The position numbers were made by a program, and so were the translations under genes. Positions 22,721 through 35,500 of a stretch of 64,000 bases of DNA are shown here, in pieces. This stretch comes from Brachycybe producta (taxonomy: Eukaryota; Arthropoda; Diplopoda; Playtdesmida; Andrognathidae), in NCBI GenBank assembly GCA_036925085.1, contig JAUPFP010000003.1:992001-1056000 (forward strand), written 5' to 3'. How positions within the stretch are numbered: position 1 is the first letter of the stretch; each line of letters begins with the position of its first letter. The notes beneath the pieces were generated by a model, which ran no database searches, was not told the DNA's origin, and saw only the letters and a program-made list of their open reading frames with translations.

Positions 22721-24210
22721 AAAATCTATTTCTAATTTAATTTTCTAATTAGCTCAAATCACTAAATAGTATTTTCATGTTTGAGATCTTTCAAAATAAG
22801 CTTTTTTTAAGGGCATCTGCTTACTTATTTGGCATCATTTTTTTTTATAAAAAAAGTGTCCTATAAAAAAGCTTATTTTAAAAGATATCTAACATTAAAA
22901 TATTATTAAGATGGTTTTATGATCAGCTGATTTTCAAACTGTGGAAAGGAACAAAATTCAAACAAAACTAGAAAGTATTTTAGAAACTAGAATATTTAGA
23001 ATAGAATATTTTAATATTGATATCTTTCAAAATAAACTTTTTGCTAAGCGTCGTCTGCTTAAAGTTGAGTGATTTTTAAAACTGTTATAAAAAGCTTATT
23101 TTGAAAGATATCTAAAATGAAAATACCTCTTAAGTGATTGAACTACTCTTCTAGTTTCTAAAAAAAATACTTTTTCTAGTATTTTCTAGTTTTTAAGTTC
23201 ATAAATATAAATTTGTTTGATTTATTAACAAAATAACCTCAATAACCTCAAGGAGTGAGACTGTTTAGAGGCTATAATTCTGAAAAAAAAAGAAAACCTT
23301 TAAAGTAATTGCAATAATTATTGCCTCTAACCAACTTCGTTGAGTTTGAAAAACGCATATTAATTCAAATGACCTCCACTGACAACCAAGTAAAACCCCT
23401 GAAAGTAGGCAATCATTGCTAACTCGTCATATACAAATGTGTTAACAGTGATTGCCTACTTTCAGGGGGAGGGGGGGAAAGGGAGAAGTCAAGATTATTT
23501 ATTCGAAACTAGAAGAGTAAAAATGGGAAGTATTAATATTTATTATTTATAGTTAAATATATTTATTTCTTTTAACAAGAAACCGGATAAACGCAATAAA
23601 CAGTATATTTTTGGTCCGGTCCTTTAAAATAACATAAAAATAATTTCTTTTAATACGAAATTCGTGTTAAAAAATATTTTTTATGCTGTTTTAAGTGGCA
23701 CCTCTCGAATTCTTAATTATTCTGTCTTTTAGGTGCAAAACGTTGAAAGTGTTTTAGAAACTAGAAGGGTAGCTTAATAATTTAGAGGCTATTTTTGTTG
23801 CTGATATCTTTCAAATTAAACATTTTAAAGTTGGAATCATATTCAAACTGTAACATAAAAAGCTTATTTTAAAAGATATCAACATGAAAATAGCCTTAAG
23901 TGATTTAGCTACCCTTCTAGTCTCTATGCTCTCCGGAAAACCAGAACTTGAGGCGCATTCACACTTTAAAACCATCTAACCTTAGTTATGTAACTGCAGT
24001 TAATTTTTGTAGTAGAAACGACGTATTAGGAGGAGGCATTGAAAGTGTGTTAGAAACTAGAAGGGTAACTGAATCACTTCACAGTATTTTTATGTTCAAT
24101 ATGTTTCAAACAAACATAAAAAAAGCTTATTTTGAAAGATACCAACATAAAATTACTCTTTAAGTAATTGAGCTATCCCCTTCTAGTTTCTAAAAAACGA
24201 CTGTTTCTAG
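22720..24210. mobile_element. M1 cluster with an M11 hairpin and a pogo-like fragment
   Basis: M1 arms at about 22745-22925, 22970-23170, 23745-23930 and 24045-24200. An M11 hairpin lies at 23255-23340 (TTTAGAGGCTATAATT / ATTGCCTCTAACC). 23395-23475 is a separate inverted pair (CTGAAAGTAGGCAATCA / TGATTGCCTACTTTCAG). 23577-23695 is a degenerate pogo-like unit. Confidence 0.7.
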
Positions 24211-24590
24211 TCTATATTATGACCAAATAACAGACAAAATGGACGTCTGTTTTATGATGACGTCACTTTAATGACAATCATCACATTTAAAACATCTGAA
24301 CGAAACTTTTGTTATTTTTCAAACAAAAAATTTCGTTTGTTTCTTAATTTGAAAAACGCATGAATAAATTAAAGACAATTAAAACTTAATTGGGCGTTAA
24401 TTTCATAACAATGGAAAGAAACAAAACAATGAAAACATATTTCAAATGTTTTCTTAAAACATTACTTTAAAAAATGTAATATTAATCATTAATTAGAGGA
24501 GGAGGAAAAGATAAAAATATAACAAATTCGATCCATTTTGGAAAAATTGATTTCAGAATAACCAAAAAATAATGGGTGCATTCAGATGCA
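24211..24590. other. AT-rich intergenic stretch, no gene seen
   Basis: One TGACGTCA lies at about 24260. Otherwise AT-rich with no recognised features. Confidence 0.3.
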
Positions 24591-24830
24591 AAATGAAGAG
24601 AAACTAGAAAAATGCTCCTCCTCAATCACTTTAGGCTATTTCTTTACATTTCAATATATTTTAAAATAAACTTTTTATGTAAGTTTAAACAGGACAATAT
24701 TTTGTTAATTTTTGTTTGTAAAAAAGTTTATTTTGAAAAATATCAACATAAAAATTACTCTTAACTGATTGAATTACCTTTCTAGTTTTTAAAACACTTT
24801 CTAGTTTCTTTTCATTTTTTGTTTTTCCGA
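24590..24830. mobile_element. M1 hairpin
   Basis: Diverged copy with TTTTAAAATAAACTTTTTAT facing AAAGTTTATTTTGAAAAATA, ending in TTCTAGTTTTTAAAACAC. Confidence 0.6.
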
Positions 24831-24899
24831 AAGACAGAATTGTTCAGTTGTTTATAAACCATCTTTAAAAGAAAATACATTCCGGATGTGCTCGATTTT

Positions 24900-25296
24900 A
24901 TACTATTTTCTTTCCAAATCTGAGACAATAAATGTCTATGAGGATTAGGAGGCCATTTTGAAAACATGTAGCCTACATACAAACCAAGATAAATTTATAA
25001 AGCTAACGCAATTCCATGTTAGACACAGAAAACTCCAAAAATGACTTGAAGAATCGTCTTGCTTTTTGAAGCTAGACAGGAAGACAGCTTACTTTTATAG
25101 GTCATCCATTTTTTTTGTCATGCCCATTGAATCATACAGTAAACTGAAGCACTAAGTACAGTTTGCGCCCTCTATTGGCCACACTTAGTTTTGGCACCAA
25201 ATGCTTTTAGTTGATTTAACCTTTGTATCCTTCACACTAGAGGTCGCCATATTCAATTTTATCTTCTCAAGACAAACCAATATGGTAGATTAGTTG
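24900..25296. repeat. GGAGGCCATTTTGAAAACAT repeat, copy 1
   Basis: Shares GAGGCCATTTTGAAAACATG and CACACTAGAGGTCGCCATAT with 33370-33640. Probably one diverged non-autonomous element family; its ends are not resolved. Confidence 0.5.
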
Positions 25297-25305
25297 ATTT
25301 TCTTT

Positions 25306-25507
25306 ACAGGCAAGTAAAGACAGTAAGATACAGTCATTTGCTCCGCCCCTTTTACGAGGACTGACCACATCAAATTAGTTTGTTACATGGTCTGACGTCA
25401 CATGCCCCCGCCCTTTTCATTTTCCAATTGGTTGGTATTTGGTCTGACGCTCATAACAGGGCGGAGCAAACGACGGTATACACATCTCCCTGTCTTTATA
25501 TGCCTGT
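25306..25507. mobile_element. M2-family MITE with 9-bp target duplication
   Basis: Ends ACAGGCA and TGCCTGT, perfect duplication ATTTTCTTT (25297-25305, 25508-25516). The core keeps TCTGACGTCACATG and GGGCGGAGC, but its sub-terminal parts differ from other M2 copies (GACAGTAAGATACAGTCA), so it is a distinct subfamily. Confidence 0.85.
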
Positions 25508-25910
25508 ATTTTCTTTATATAAGAAAGAAAAAGGGTAGGTGGCGCTAGTGTATGGTTCCAGACATGTTTTCTTTAAAGACAATCTACCCACATGTTGTTT
25601 CCGGATGTTACTTTTCTGTTTTTTCCTTTATTAGATAATTGTTTTTGTTTTCAAATACATCCCAATCATTTAATAATAATAAAAGTAGATTAATTTTACT
25701 CGTTTTTTTGGTGTATTTATTTATTTACTAATGTAATAATATAACATAATTAATTATTCTAAATGGATTTTATATTTTAAAAAAAAACGTCATAAAAGAG
25801 GAATTTTTCAATCAGAATTTAAAAAGCTTTAAAAAGTTTTAACAAATGAAAATTGTCAAAATTTCATTTCAAGATTTATTTTTTAAAAAAAAAACAACAT
25901 TAATTATAAT
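25508..25910. other. AT-rich intergenic stretch, no gene seen
   Basis: No recognised features apart from AT-rich runs. Confidence 0.3.
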
Positions 25911-26480
25911 TAGAGCTCGGATTTTTATGAAATATCATGCAGATGTTTCTCAATCTGTTGCCCAAGGGCCAAATTAATGAAGTAATAATCTGCCGTTTAG
26001 AAATCAAACCCAACAATTATGGATTTTTTTCTTCTTCTCAATCAAAAACACTGGTTAGAGGCTAGAACTTTCTAGTTCAAAACCAATAGTAACCAGGCAT
26101 CTAGCCTCTAACCAGCCTTTTTGATTAGAAAAAAACAATTGCAGTTGCTCTAATAATGGTGATGATGATGATTACTTCACAATTGGCACTTGGGAGCCAC
26201 AAATTGAGAAACACTTTGCTTTGAATATTTGCATATAAATCCGAACCCTGATTATAATAATGCTGCAAAATTTGAAAGTGTTTTAGAAACTAGAAGGGTA
26301 AATAAGGGTATTTTTCAAAATAAACTTTTTTGTCGGTTTGAAAAATACTCAACTTTTAACTAGATGATTTTGTTTTTAATTTTTGGCAATAAAAAGTTTA
26401 TTTTGAAAGATATCTAACATTAAAATATCCTTAAATGATTGAGGTACCCCTTCTAGTTTCTAAAACATATTGAGTTTTCT
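25911..26480. mobile_element. M4 hairpin followed by M1 hairpin
   Basis: M4 at 25911-26258 (AGAGCTCGGATTTTTATG to CATATAAATCCGAACCCT, with inner TTAGAGGCTAGAAC / TCTAGCCTCTAACC). M1 at 26270-26475, starting GAAAGTGTTTTAGAAACTAG. Confidence 0.75.
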
Positions 26481-27138
26481 CTTAATTTTGATCCTGAAAA
26501 AGTAAAACAACCAAAGTTTGATGGGCGTTTACACTTTAAAACCACTTTAAGTGATTTATTTACTCTTCTAGTTACTATGTTGCTTTTTCTAAAATACTAG
26601 AATAAGCAGAGATTTATTTCTAGTAAATGTTTTAACCTTAAAAAAACGTTCTTTAAATATTAATCTCCAATATGTTTTGTACTTAATGTACATTAATTAC
26701 TTAATTGAGTTTGTATCTGTTTTTAATTGTTAACTTTGTTAGAAAAAAAACTAATTTCAAAGTATTATTATTGTAATTATTCTTATAATTGTGGGACTTA
26801 AATCCAATAAAACCAATTTAAATAAGAATCTTTTAAGAAAGAGGATTAAGTACAAATTAGCATAAAAGTTAATACGTCATCACCTTCATTTGCATATGTT
26901 TGTGTGTCACAAGTAAAGTGGAAAAAAATGAGGTTCATTTTCAATAAAAAAAGGACTGTGTTAGAGGCTAGATTTTACAACTCTCGATTAATAAGCAAAT
27001 CTGAAAAAAATCTAGCCTCTAATCAAGTCTTTTATATTTAAAAAAAATCAAATAAAAAGGTCAAAATTCAAGAAGAATTTCAAATAAAACTTGAACTCTC
27101 TAAACAGGGTTATTCCTACAGAAAAAAAGACATCTCTG
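26481..27138. repeat. AT-rich stretch with an M11 hairpin
   Basis: 26945-27030 is an M11 hairpin (TGTTAGAGGCTAGATTT / AAATCTAGCCTCTAAT). The rest is AT-rich with no gene. Confidence 0.5.
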
Positions 27139-27160
27139 TCTTTTTCTTTCTTTCTTTCTT

Positions 27161-27197
<37 letters not shown>

Positions 27198-27247
27198 ATT
27201 CTCATTCTTTCTCTATCTCTTTCTTCATTTCTCTCATCTTTCTCTCA

Positions 27248-27288
<41 letters not shown>

Positions 27289-27336
27289 GTATGACTCTCT
27301 CTCTCTCTCTTTCTGTATGCATCTCTCTCTCTCTCT
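27139..27336 (+). repeat. CT-rich microsatellite
   Basis: Long runs of (TTTC)n, then (CT)n with interruptions. The open frame through it encodes only Ser/Leu/Phe runs and is an artefact of the repeat. Confidence 0.95.
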
Positions 27337-27688
27337 TTTCTCAAATGCAACTCAATGGAATCCCACCCGAAAAATCCAATTCTGTTTTCTTATTGAACTT
27401 AGGGTTCAAAATCAGATTAAAGTCTTCTATTAAGAAACTCAATTCAAAATTAATGCCATAATGAAATAGATCCTTAAATATTTCAAAGAAGAGTAAAAAA
27501 AAAAAAGATCAAATTCACCTCAACCCCCCCCCCCCCACCCCTTCCCAATATTCAACCCACATTCGCATCCAAACTCCCATTTGCACCCAACCCCCATTTA
27601 CTCCCAGCCACCCTTTAAAATCCCGCCAAAACCAGTTAATCAACTTACAAGGTGTCTCAAAAGTGCCAACACTCAAAACAATAAATAT
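27337..27688. other. Intergenic stretch with poly-C, no gene seen
   Basis: A C-rich patch (27517-27612) with CCCATTTGCACCCAACCCCC-type strings. Otherwise unremarkable. Confidence 0.3.
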
Positions 27689-27880
27689 ACAGGCATTTAG
27701 AAATCGGGAAGAACTTCAGTTGGCTCCGCCCTTGTTAAGACGATTTGTTGGTTATGTAGTCTGACGTCACATGCTCCGCCCCATTCAACGTCGAATCACA
27801 TAACAAACCAATTAGAAGTTGCCGGTCGTCATAACAAGGGCGGAGCCAACTGAAGTTCTTCCCGATTTCTAAATGCCTGT
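27689..27880. mobile_element. M2 MITE upstream of second insulin-like gene
   Basis: Ends ACAGGCATTTAGAAAT and ATTTCTAAATGCCTGT with an 8-bp duplication ATAAATAT (27681-27688, 27881-27888). Contains TCTGACGTCACATGCTCCG. It lies about 600 bp upstream of the plus-strand insulin-like start. Confidence 0.9.
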
Positions 27881-28444
27881 ATAAATATCAGTTAGCAACT
27901 TTGTTACAAGTGTCACAGCATTAAATATGTTACTTAAACAATAATAAAACACATTTCAGATTAGCCCTCGAATTTAATAAGACGCCTAACCGACTAAACG
28001 CTAAAAATTTAGCACTTTTCAAGTCATAAAATTATCACTCCTCAAGGACCCAAATTTAAAAAGAAAACTTGGCCCTTTAACTTCTACTACAACCTCTGCT
28101 CAAGTTCAGAGCGAAAAGGCTCCAAATCCAAAAAAAGAAACTTGTCACTTGAACCCAGGCACAGAGGATTTCAGTTGGAAGTTCAAAGTGCAAAGACCCC
28201 AAAATTCAAGAAGTAACTTGGCACTTGAACTTAAAACTCTGCTCAGACGCTTCTTGAATTTGGTCCCCCAAAAAATGCCTGAGTTCTGTTTGTCCCTCCA
28301 ATTCAACACCAGCCCTTCAAATATCGATTCCTAATGGAGCCCAGCCCTCGATACGACCCAGAGTCTCCCAGCCCAGACCAGCCACGTGCTTTTTTTTTTC
28401 TATTTGAAAACTCATATTTCGGTGCGTTTTTTTTCTTTTCTTTT
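27881..28444. repeat. M10 repeat units upstream of second insulin-like gene
   Basis: AACTTGGC(A/C)C and ACTTGAAC...CTCTGCTCA strings recur at 28060-28250, matching the M10 family at 32050-32500 and 52020-52390. No separate gene is seen. Confidence 0.45.
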
Positions 28445-28481
28445 CAGGAATTCCTTTTTTTTTTTCATCTTTCTTTTCAGA
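28445..28481 (+). promoter_or_regulatory. Pyrimidine tract and splice acceptor abutting insulin-like ATG
   Basis: A T/C-rich tract ends in TTCTTTTCAG at 28480, one base before the ATG at 28482. A second TTTCTTTTCAG ends at 28446. This fits a 5'-UTR intron or a spliced-leader acceptor; no upstream exon is identified. Confidence 0.6.
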
Positions 28482-30427
28482 ATGCGAATTGCGACACTTT
28501 TAATAACATTACTATTATCAATATTCGTGAATGGTAACCATGGCAACCATATGCAACAGATGTTCGCAGACAGGTGACACGCGCAATTAGCATTATACTG
28601 TATATAACACGGATAAATCGAAGAAGAAACTCATTTGCATGTTGAGATTACAGCGCCATCTAGCGGAACTTTGAACAAATACCCTTTTTTATGCAAATTA
28701 TTTTTCTATATGCAAATTAGGACAAGAAATGATTGGCAGTCTGTTTGGCACGTGGAACGTCACAGACGTTGTTATCAGGAACTCGTTTCTCACATGGAAC
28801 TCGTCTGTCGTAAGGATATTTACAATTTAAACAAAAGAAATCAACTTCTTACCCAGCGACCTTCAAATGACCTTCATCGTAAAACAGGTAATTTACTTTG
28901 ACAGATGACCAGTGTCATTGAAAAGAGACGCGCGACTAAAAACCGCTAAAACTACACAAAACTTACTTAAAATGCACTTTACAAACACTGAACGAACAGA
29001 AGAAAACAGTTTTGAGCATATTTTAGTCGAAAAAGAACTTAAAACGATTATAAACATCAGTAAAACTTCGAAAAACTAGGAAGAAAAAAATACCGCCAAA
29101 ATTTCAGTCGGACAGGAAGACTGACGTCACTTACTGTTCACAGCGATTTTCATGAGCAATGCATCAAATCCATTTACCAAAATTTCCCTATAATATTCTT
29201 TTCTATAAGGAAAAAAAGTTTGTTAATATGTCGTTTTATAAAAATTAATATTGATTAATATATTTTAAAATGTTTAAAATACGTATTAACATTTTTCAAT
29301 TATTAATTCATAAATTGTTTCGTGTTTGTGAAACTAGATTTAATTATATACGGGAACTGTCTCTATGATTAACAACACTGCTATAACGACACTACCAAGG
29401 GGCGGACATTGAGAGTGAATCTCGTGCGGTATTGCAAGCCATTTTACTTTTTATCCGCATTTTACTGCATTTCCAAATTATAATTCTATTCTGGATATCC
29501 TGTAAAACGCGAATTAAAAGTAAACTGAGTTTCCATAATACACGATCTCAGTGAATCTTTGTGAATCTCGTACATGATTTTCTTAAATGTTGGCCCCCTT
29601 GGGCAATACGCTTATAGATTTACGTTAATTTTCACAACAATTTTCACAAGTAGTGGAAGAGCTAAAGTTTCATACATGATATAGCGGAAGTATATAGCGA
29701 GTGCATACAATTCTAAGCGGTTTTGAAGCGGACCAATTAGCTTGCTAATTATGAGGCGCCATTCATGTCGACCTATTATACAATAATTTACTTATTCAAT
29801 CAATAAAGAATGTTAAAAAATTGACAATAATCTATAAAAAAAATTGAAAGTTTATTATAAACTAGAAGAGTTAAGATCTTTTATGACCAGCTGATTTTCA
29901 AACTATTTGCCTTACAAGAGCATAATTAAAAGAAACTAGAAAATATTTTAGAAACTAGAAGGGTAGCTCACTCACTTCAGGGTATTTGCATGTTTGATAT
30001 CTTTCAAAATAAACTTTTTATTGAAAATTTTTTGATATTGGGTCATTTTAAACCGGACATAAAAAGCTTACTTTGAAAGATATCAACATGAAAATACTGT
30101 TTTAAGTGATTGAGTTACCCTTCTAGTCTCTAAAACAATTTCAAGTTTCTCTTTTATTTTCCACCTTGAAAAAGACAGAATAATCAAATTTTGATGTAAA
30201 TATTTAAATGTAAATCCACAGAAATGAAAAGAACACCAGAAGTGACTGATGACATATTTTTAAGCCCGGAAGAAGCGACTTTATTTTTAAATGGTAAAAA
30301 TGGCCGACTTCAAAGAAACCGAAAGAAGAGAGGAATTATGGATGAATGTTGTTCCGATTCCGGATGTTCTTGGGAAGAATATGCTGAATATTGTCCTACT
30401 AATAGAAGAATTAGAACAAGAAGTTGA
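28482..30427 (+). CDS. Insulin-like peptide precursor with atypical A chain
   Basis: Predicted secreted insulin/relaxin-superfamily hormone of 154 residues. Coding exons: 28482-28573, 28721-28887 and 30222-30427; introns are phase 2 (GTGACA/AG) and phase 1 (GTAATT/AG). Residues 1-18 (MRIATLLITLLLSIFVNG) form a signal peptide. The B domain has CYQELVSHMELVC, with Cys48 and Cys60 twelve apart. The Gly that usually follows the first B-chain Cys is replaced by Tyr. KR (69-70) and KKR (121-123) bound a C peptide of about 50 residues. The A chain starts at Gly124, GIMDECCSDSGCSWEEYAEY then Cys144. Its loop is CC-x4-C instead of CC-x3-C, with x8 before the last Cys kept. A short basic tail (PTNRRIRTRS) follows. 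The relaxin receptor-binding RxxxRxxI/V motif is absent from the B chain. The phase-1 intron in the C peptide is family-typical. Product identity is secure; insulin versus relaxin subgroup is not. Confidence 0.92.
29840..30150. mobile_element. M1 hairpin inside intron 2 of second insulin-like gene
   Basis: TTTTAGAAACTAGAAGGGTA at 29948 and TACCCTTCTAGTCTCTAAAA near 30117 bound facing TTTCAAAATAAAC / CTTACTTTGAAAGATATC arms. Its right end lies about 80 bp from the acceptor of the A-chain exon. The rest of the intron (28888-29840) holds nothing recognised. Confidence 0.7.
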
Positions 30428-30465
30428 AAAAAGGACTTGTCTTTTTGAAAAAAAGAAATTATCAA

Positions 30466-30475
30466 AATAAATAAA
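30466..30475 (+). terminator. Polyadenylation signals of second insulin-like gene
   Basis: Two overlapping AATAAA hexamers lie 39-48 nt after the stop codon. Confidence 0.7.
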
Positions 30476-30479
30476 ATTG

Positions 30480-32573
30480 TATTTCTCATTATTTTGTTTA
30501 TTTTTGTTTTTCTCAAGAAAAAAAAAACAGAAAAAATAAAATTTGTGTTTTTGTGTCATTTTTATTGTTCAGATTTTAATATATTTTATAAGCAGAAATT
30601 TGCATATTATGCAAATGAAGGACAACCAATGAAATAAAACTTACTCAACAATTTTGAGAGTTTTAAGTAACCAGATGGCCTCTCATTATAGAAAAAGTCA
30701 TAAAATTGTGACAGTCTTACCTTACGATGTCACTCTATATGACTATTACAAAATGATGAGCTAGATATGACAATTTACTGTCATAACAGTCTTATTCGTT
30801 CTATAATGAGGGCCTAAAGAAAAGTAAATGAAGCACAACTAATGACATTTTCATGTTTCAATATATTTTAAAATAAACTTTTTATAACTTATTTTAAAGG
30901 AAATCAACATGACCAATTTTTTTTAATTTAAACGATTTTTTATCCAAATTACAATAAAGAAATTAAAAAGTGCTTTAAAAAGTAAATATTTTATAATGAA
31001 CTTTTTATCACAGTTTGAAAATAAGACAAATTTTAAATTTTTCTTATGTTGTATTTAAAAATAACCTTTTTATAACACTTGGTCAGTTTCCAAAAAAAAA
31101 TTAACTTTAACACTTAGATTCAAATTCAAGAAAAAACTTGACACTTGAACTTCAACTTGAACTCTCTATGCAGGGTACCAACATTTACAATGAGTTAAAA
31201 GCATTTAAAAGGTTTCATATTTAAGTGCCAAGTTTTCTTCTTGAATTTGAGCCTGAAAACTTCAAAGAAATCAAATAAAAACATGACAAAATTGTGAATA
31301 ATTCAATATAATATGCATATTACAATATAAATATCATATACATTATTTTTAATAAACACTTTTTAAGTCTACATATGAATAACCTATTACTATGTAATAT
31401 AATTAAGACTAGAATTTTAACTTTTAGATAAATAATCTTGATTGATTTATTAATTAGTAGATCACAATTACGCTTTTTCCAATCAAAATTACTTTGTTAG
31501 AGGCTAACATTTTTTATAGTGTATGCTAGCCTTTAACCCAGTCTACTACTAATTAGATATAAATCCATTATAGAGTTTTATAAACTAGTTTAAGTTAAAT
31601 GGTTTTGATTTTAAATAGAAAATTAATCCATTTATTATAATTACGAGATCCACTTAATCCAAGTGAGATGAAATAATTCAAATTTTAAAATAAAAATAAT
31701 CCAAAAAAAAATATCTTACCTTAATTTATGTATTTTAAAAATAATTCAACAAAAATGATTGAATAACATACGATATTAATTATTAATTAATTAATTAATT
31801 AATTATACACAATTTATATTATATTTTACGTAGATTAATTTCTATTACTTAATACACATTACCATTTTTCTACAATTATTACTATTATTATTAAACAAAT
31901 TTTAAATAATGCTTTTCATAACTGAAAAAAAAATAATAAATATATAAAATTTGAATATTTTTAAAAATATAATAAAAATAACTAAATTTACAAGTGAAAA
32001 TAATAAATAAGCACAAAAAACGACCCTTAAAATGACCAGTACTTAACTCAACACACTAAGGCCCAAATTCAAGAATAATAGAACTTGAACTTCCACCTGA
32101 ACTCTCTGTACAAGGTCGTTGAACAAAATTTTTCTATGTTGAAACCCAGCTTCGAGGGTGCAAGATGAAGTTCAAGTGCCAAGGTTTTGTTATTGAATTT
32201 GGGTCATAGTATTAGAACTTCAACTTGAAGCCTCTGATCAGGGTTTTAACAAACCCTCTTCAAAGGAACGTAACCAAAAAGAGCTTTTCTATCTTTAAAT
32301 ATAGTTCAGAGGGTTCAAAAGTGCTAGATTAAAAATTTAAGAAGTAAACTTAGGACTTGAACCCTCTAAGAATGAGGTTCCAACACAGAAAAAGCCTCTT
32401 AAAAAATACTGAATATAAAAAAAAGGTTTTTCAATGTTGGAACCCTGTTTAGAGGGTTCAAATTGCAATTCAAGTGCTAAATTTTCTTGCGTGTCCCATT
32501 AATAAATCAATAATTAAATAAATAAATAAATGCATATATTATCTTGAAATGTTTCATTTTGATATATTCTAAT
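30480..32573. repeat. Convergent intergenic region of repeats
   Basis: Separates the 3' ends of the second insulin-like gene and TH. 30675-30820 is a hairpin with GGCCTCTCATTATAGAA / TTCTATAATGAGGGCC ends. 30845-31080 holds M1 fragments. 31100-31260 and 32050-32500 hold M10 units (TTGAACTTCAACTTGAACTC; TCAGGGTTTTAAC). 31490-31545 is an M11 hairpin. (TTAA)n lies near 31780-31805. No gene is seen. Confidence 0.55.
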
Positions 32574-35500
32574 TTATGCATATTTTAATTTCTCCACTGC
32601 ATTACACAACTGTTGAACCTGGTTTTTAAGTGACGTCATCAGATTATCCAACTGGTCAACTGAATCTAATATCTGAATACTTTGAGTGTGAGCATCAAAG
32701 TAAATTTCATAAGGACGACTTAAATTTTTAGATAACCATTGCCTAAAATACAAGAAAAATTACAATATTTAAGATATTTTTTATTATTATTTAAATAGCT
32801 TATTTTAACTGGTTATTCTGTGTGTTTTAGATTTTAGAAGAGCAACACTAATGATAAATTGAAAGTTTGTTCTAAACTAGAAGAGTAGCTGCAATCACTA
32901 AAGGGGGTTTTAATGTTAATATCTTTCAAAATAAAACTTTTTATTGCCAAAAATTATAAAATTTCATCTCTGCTCAAAGTTTGTTCATTTTCAAACTTGA
33001 CATAAAAAGCTTATTTTGAAAGATACCAAACATAAAAATACCCTTTTAAGTGATTGAGCTACCCTTCTAGTTTCTAAAACACATGAAAGTTTCCAGAGAG
33101 GCGTTTCTGTGTTTTCTTGGAATAAAAATCAATAAAATATAATTTTGAAATCATTAAAAATCTGTAATATGAGTCAAATTTACCATTTTCTTTTGTAATA
33201 AAATCACAACACAAATTAGTAGAACAATAATAATTGAAATATCAGACTGGATAGAGGCTAAAACTTTCTAATTGATTAATTACTAAAACCTATAGCCTCT
33301 TATTTTTTTTCTTATTAGAAGAAGCAGAATTGTGGTGAAAGGTGCAATCGAAAACAAATAGAAATAAATTTTCGGATGAACTTGATTTTCCGCCATTTTC
33401 TTCTCCAATATGAGGCCATAGAAAGCCTCCTAAGAGGAGGAGGCCATTTTGAAAACATGACGTTTGCATAAACATTCTTTACATTCCAATCTTCACACTA
33501 GAGGTCGTCATATTCAATTTAATCTTCTCAAGAAAAGTAAATATTGTTGGGTATTAGATGCTTTCTTTCTTTCTTAAGAATTGTAGACGCTGTTCCCGGA
33601 TACTTTTTTTTCCAGATGCTACCTTATCGTTTAATTTACTTATAATTAATTGCTTTTACTTTCGTTTCTGAATGACCCAATAATTAATTAATCTTAAAAG
33701 ATAAACTCTTTTCAATGAATTTGAGGTTTCTGGGGGCCAATTTTAATTTTAATTAGTTTTTAATTAAGTAAAATTATTAATATACCTTTGTAAATCAATC
33801 AAAATTAATTGCTTCTGAAAAATTAATCATATATTTAATATACTAGAAAAAAAACTTACCTTAATTTCGTTTTTGTTTCTTCAAAACTGCCTGCAACAAA
33901 ATAAACATCCTGATAATCCTGATCCTGATACGGTTGAATCGCAGTTACAACTGGATCGAATGGGATTAATTTCGGTTTTCCGGACAAAGAATGCTGAAAA
34001 ATAAACCCAAACTTCTTTTAAAAATCAAGAAAGTGTTTTAAAAACTAGAAAATTAAAATGAATCACTTAAAGTGGTTTTTAAATGTAAACGCCTCTCGAT
34101 TTTTCTGATTATTTTTGTCTTTTAAAAGCAAAATTAAGAAAATTTTTAAAAGTATTTTCAAAACTAGAAGGGTAGCTCAATCACTTAATAGAAATTATAG
34201 TATATTTTCATGTTGGTTATCTTTCAAAATAAGCTTTTTATATCAGTTTCAAAATGAATAAACTTAAAAGCAAGCGATATTTTTTTTAAAAAATTTCTGT
34301 CTATAAAAAGTTTATTTTGAAAGATATCAACATGAAATTACTATTAAGTAATTCAAGCTACAATTCTAGTTTCTAACACTTCCTTCTTAGTGTTTGTTGT
34401 TCTTCTTCTGAAACACAAAAATAATATAATCAGTTCTAAAATCACCCGTTCATTAAATATGTTAATTTATAGAAAGAAAAAAATTCCAAAAATATTAAAT
34501 AAAAAGCTAAAATTATTAATTAATACATTAAAATAATTAATATGTTACAATTAATTCTCCATAAGATGAAAGTAATCCAGCTCCATAAGCTCGGATTTCA
34601 TTGTTTTCTTTGCATAATCCAAATTCCACCGTAAACCAGTACAACTATAAAATGAATAAGAAATTTCCCCCCCAAAAAACAAACAATTAGAATTGTTTAT
34701 TTTGACATATTATAAATTTCTAATATAATTTACAGTTGCAAATTTTTCAATTTCTTCATCTGAAGCTCCCAAAGAGGCTAATCCAAGCTCCTGAGAAAAT
34801 TGGGCAAACACCGGATCAGCCAACATTGGAATGTGGCCCAGTAATTCATGAATACAATCCCTGAAATTTTTTTAAAACTTCATTTTACTTGAATGTGGGA
34901 ACCCGCCGCCTCTCGAACTCTTTTAATTATTCTGTCTCTTTCAGGTGCAAAATTAAGAGAAACTGGAATGTATTTTTAAAAACTAGAAAGGGAGCTCAAA
35001 CATGATGTTGATATCTTTCAAAATAACCTTTTTTATGTTATTTTCAAAAATATTCTTAAAGTGTTTGAGCTACCCCTTCTAGTTTTTAACAAACAATTTC
35101 TAGTTTCTCTTAATTTTACTCTTCTGAAAGATTGAATAATCAAGAGTGGTCGAAAATTAGCTTAATTGATTAAACTTTTAAAAAAAAATATTGAAATATT
35201 CCAATTTGAACATAAATTCCGGAAAGAAAAAAACAAATTTAATTAACTTGTAAGTTAATTTAATTATAACTTAACGGTTCTGGTGAATGATTTGGTGATG
35301 AACTATGTCGAACATATTGAGTACATTGAAACACACGAAAAGCCAAACTGGCCAGAAAATCCCGAGAGGTCAAAAGTCCGGCCGCTGGACGTAGAATGAA
35401 ACCAGTCCTTTCTTTTTTTGAAAAAAATTTTAACGAATAATTATAAAAAAAAAATTAATTATAATAATTTAAAATAAGCCTATTTTTTTTTTAAAAAAAA

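Noticed and set aside
27091..27294. Ser/Leu/Phe-rich frame
   Set aside because: Microsatellite (CT)n translation.
30287..30559. Minus-strand frames of 68 and 90 codons
   Set aside because: Antisense to the A-chain exon of the second insulin-like gene.
35407..35411. Exon 9 of TH starting at 35407
   Set aside because: That acceptor breaks the frame from exon 8; the AG ending at 35412 gives the expected QKRTGF.
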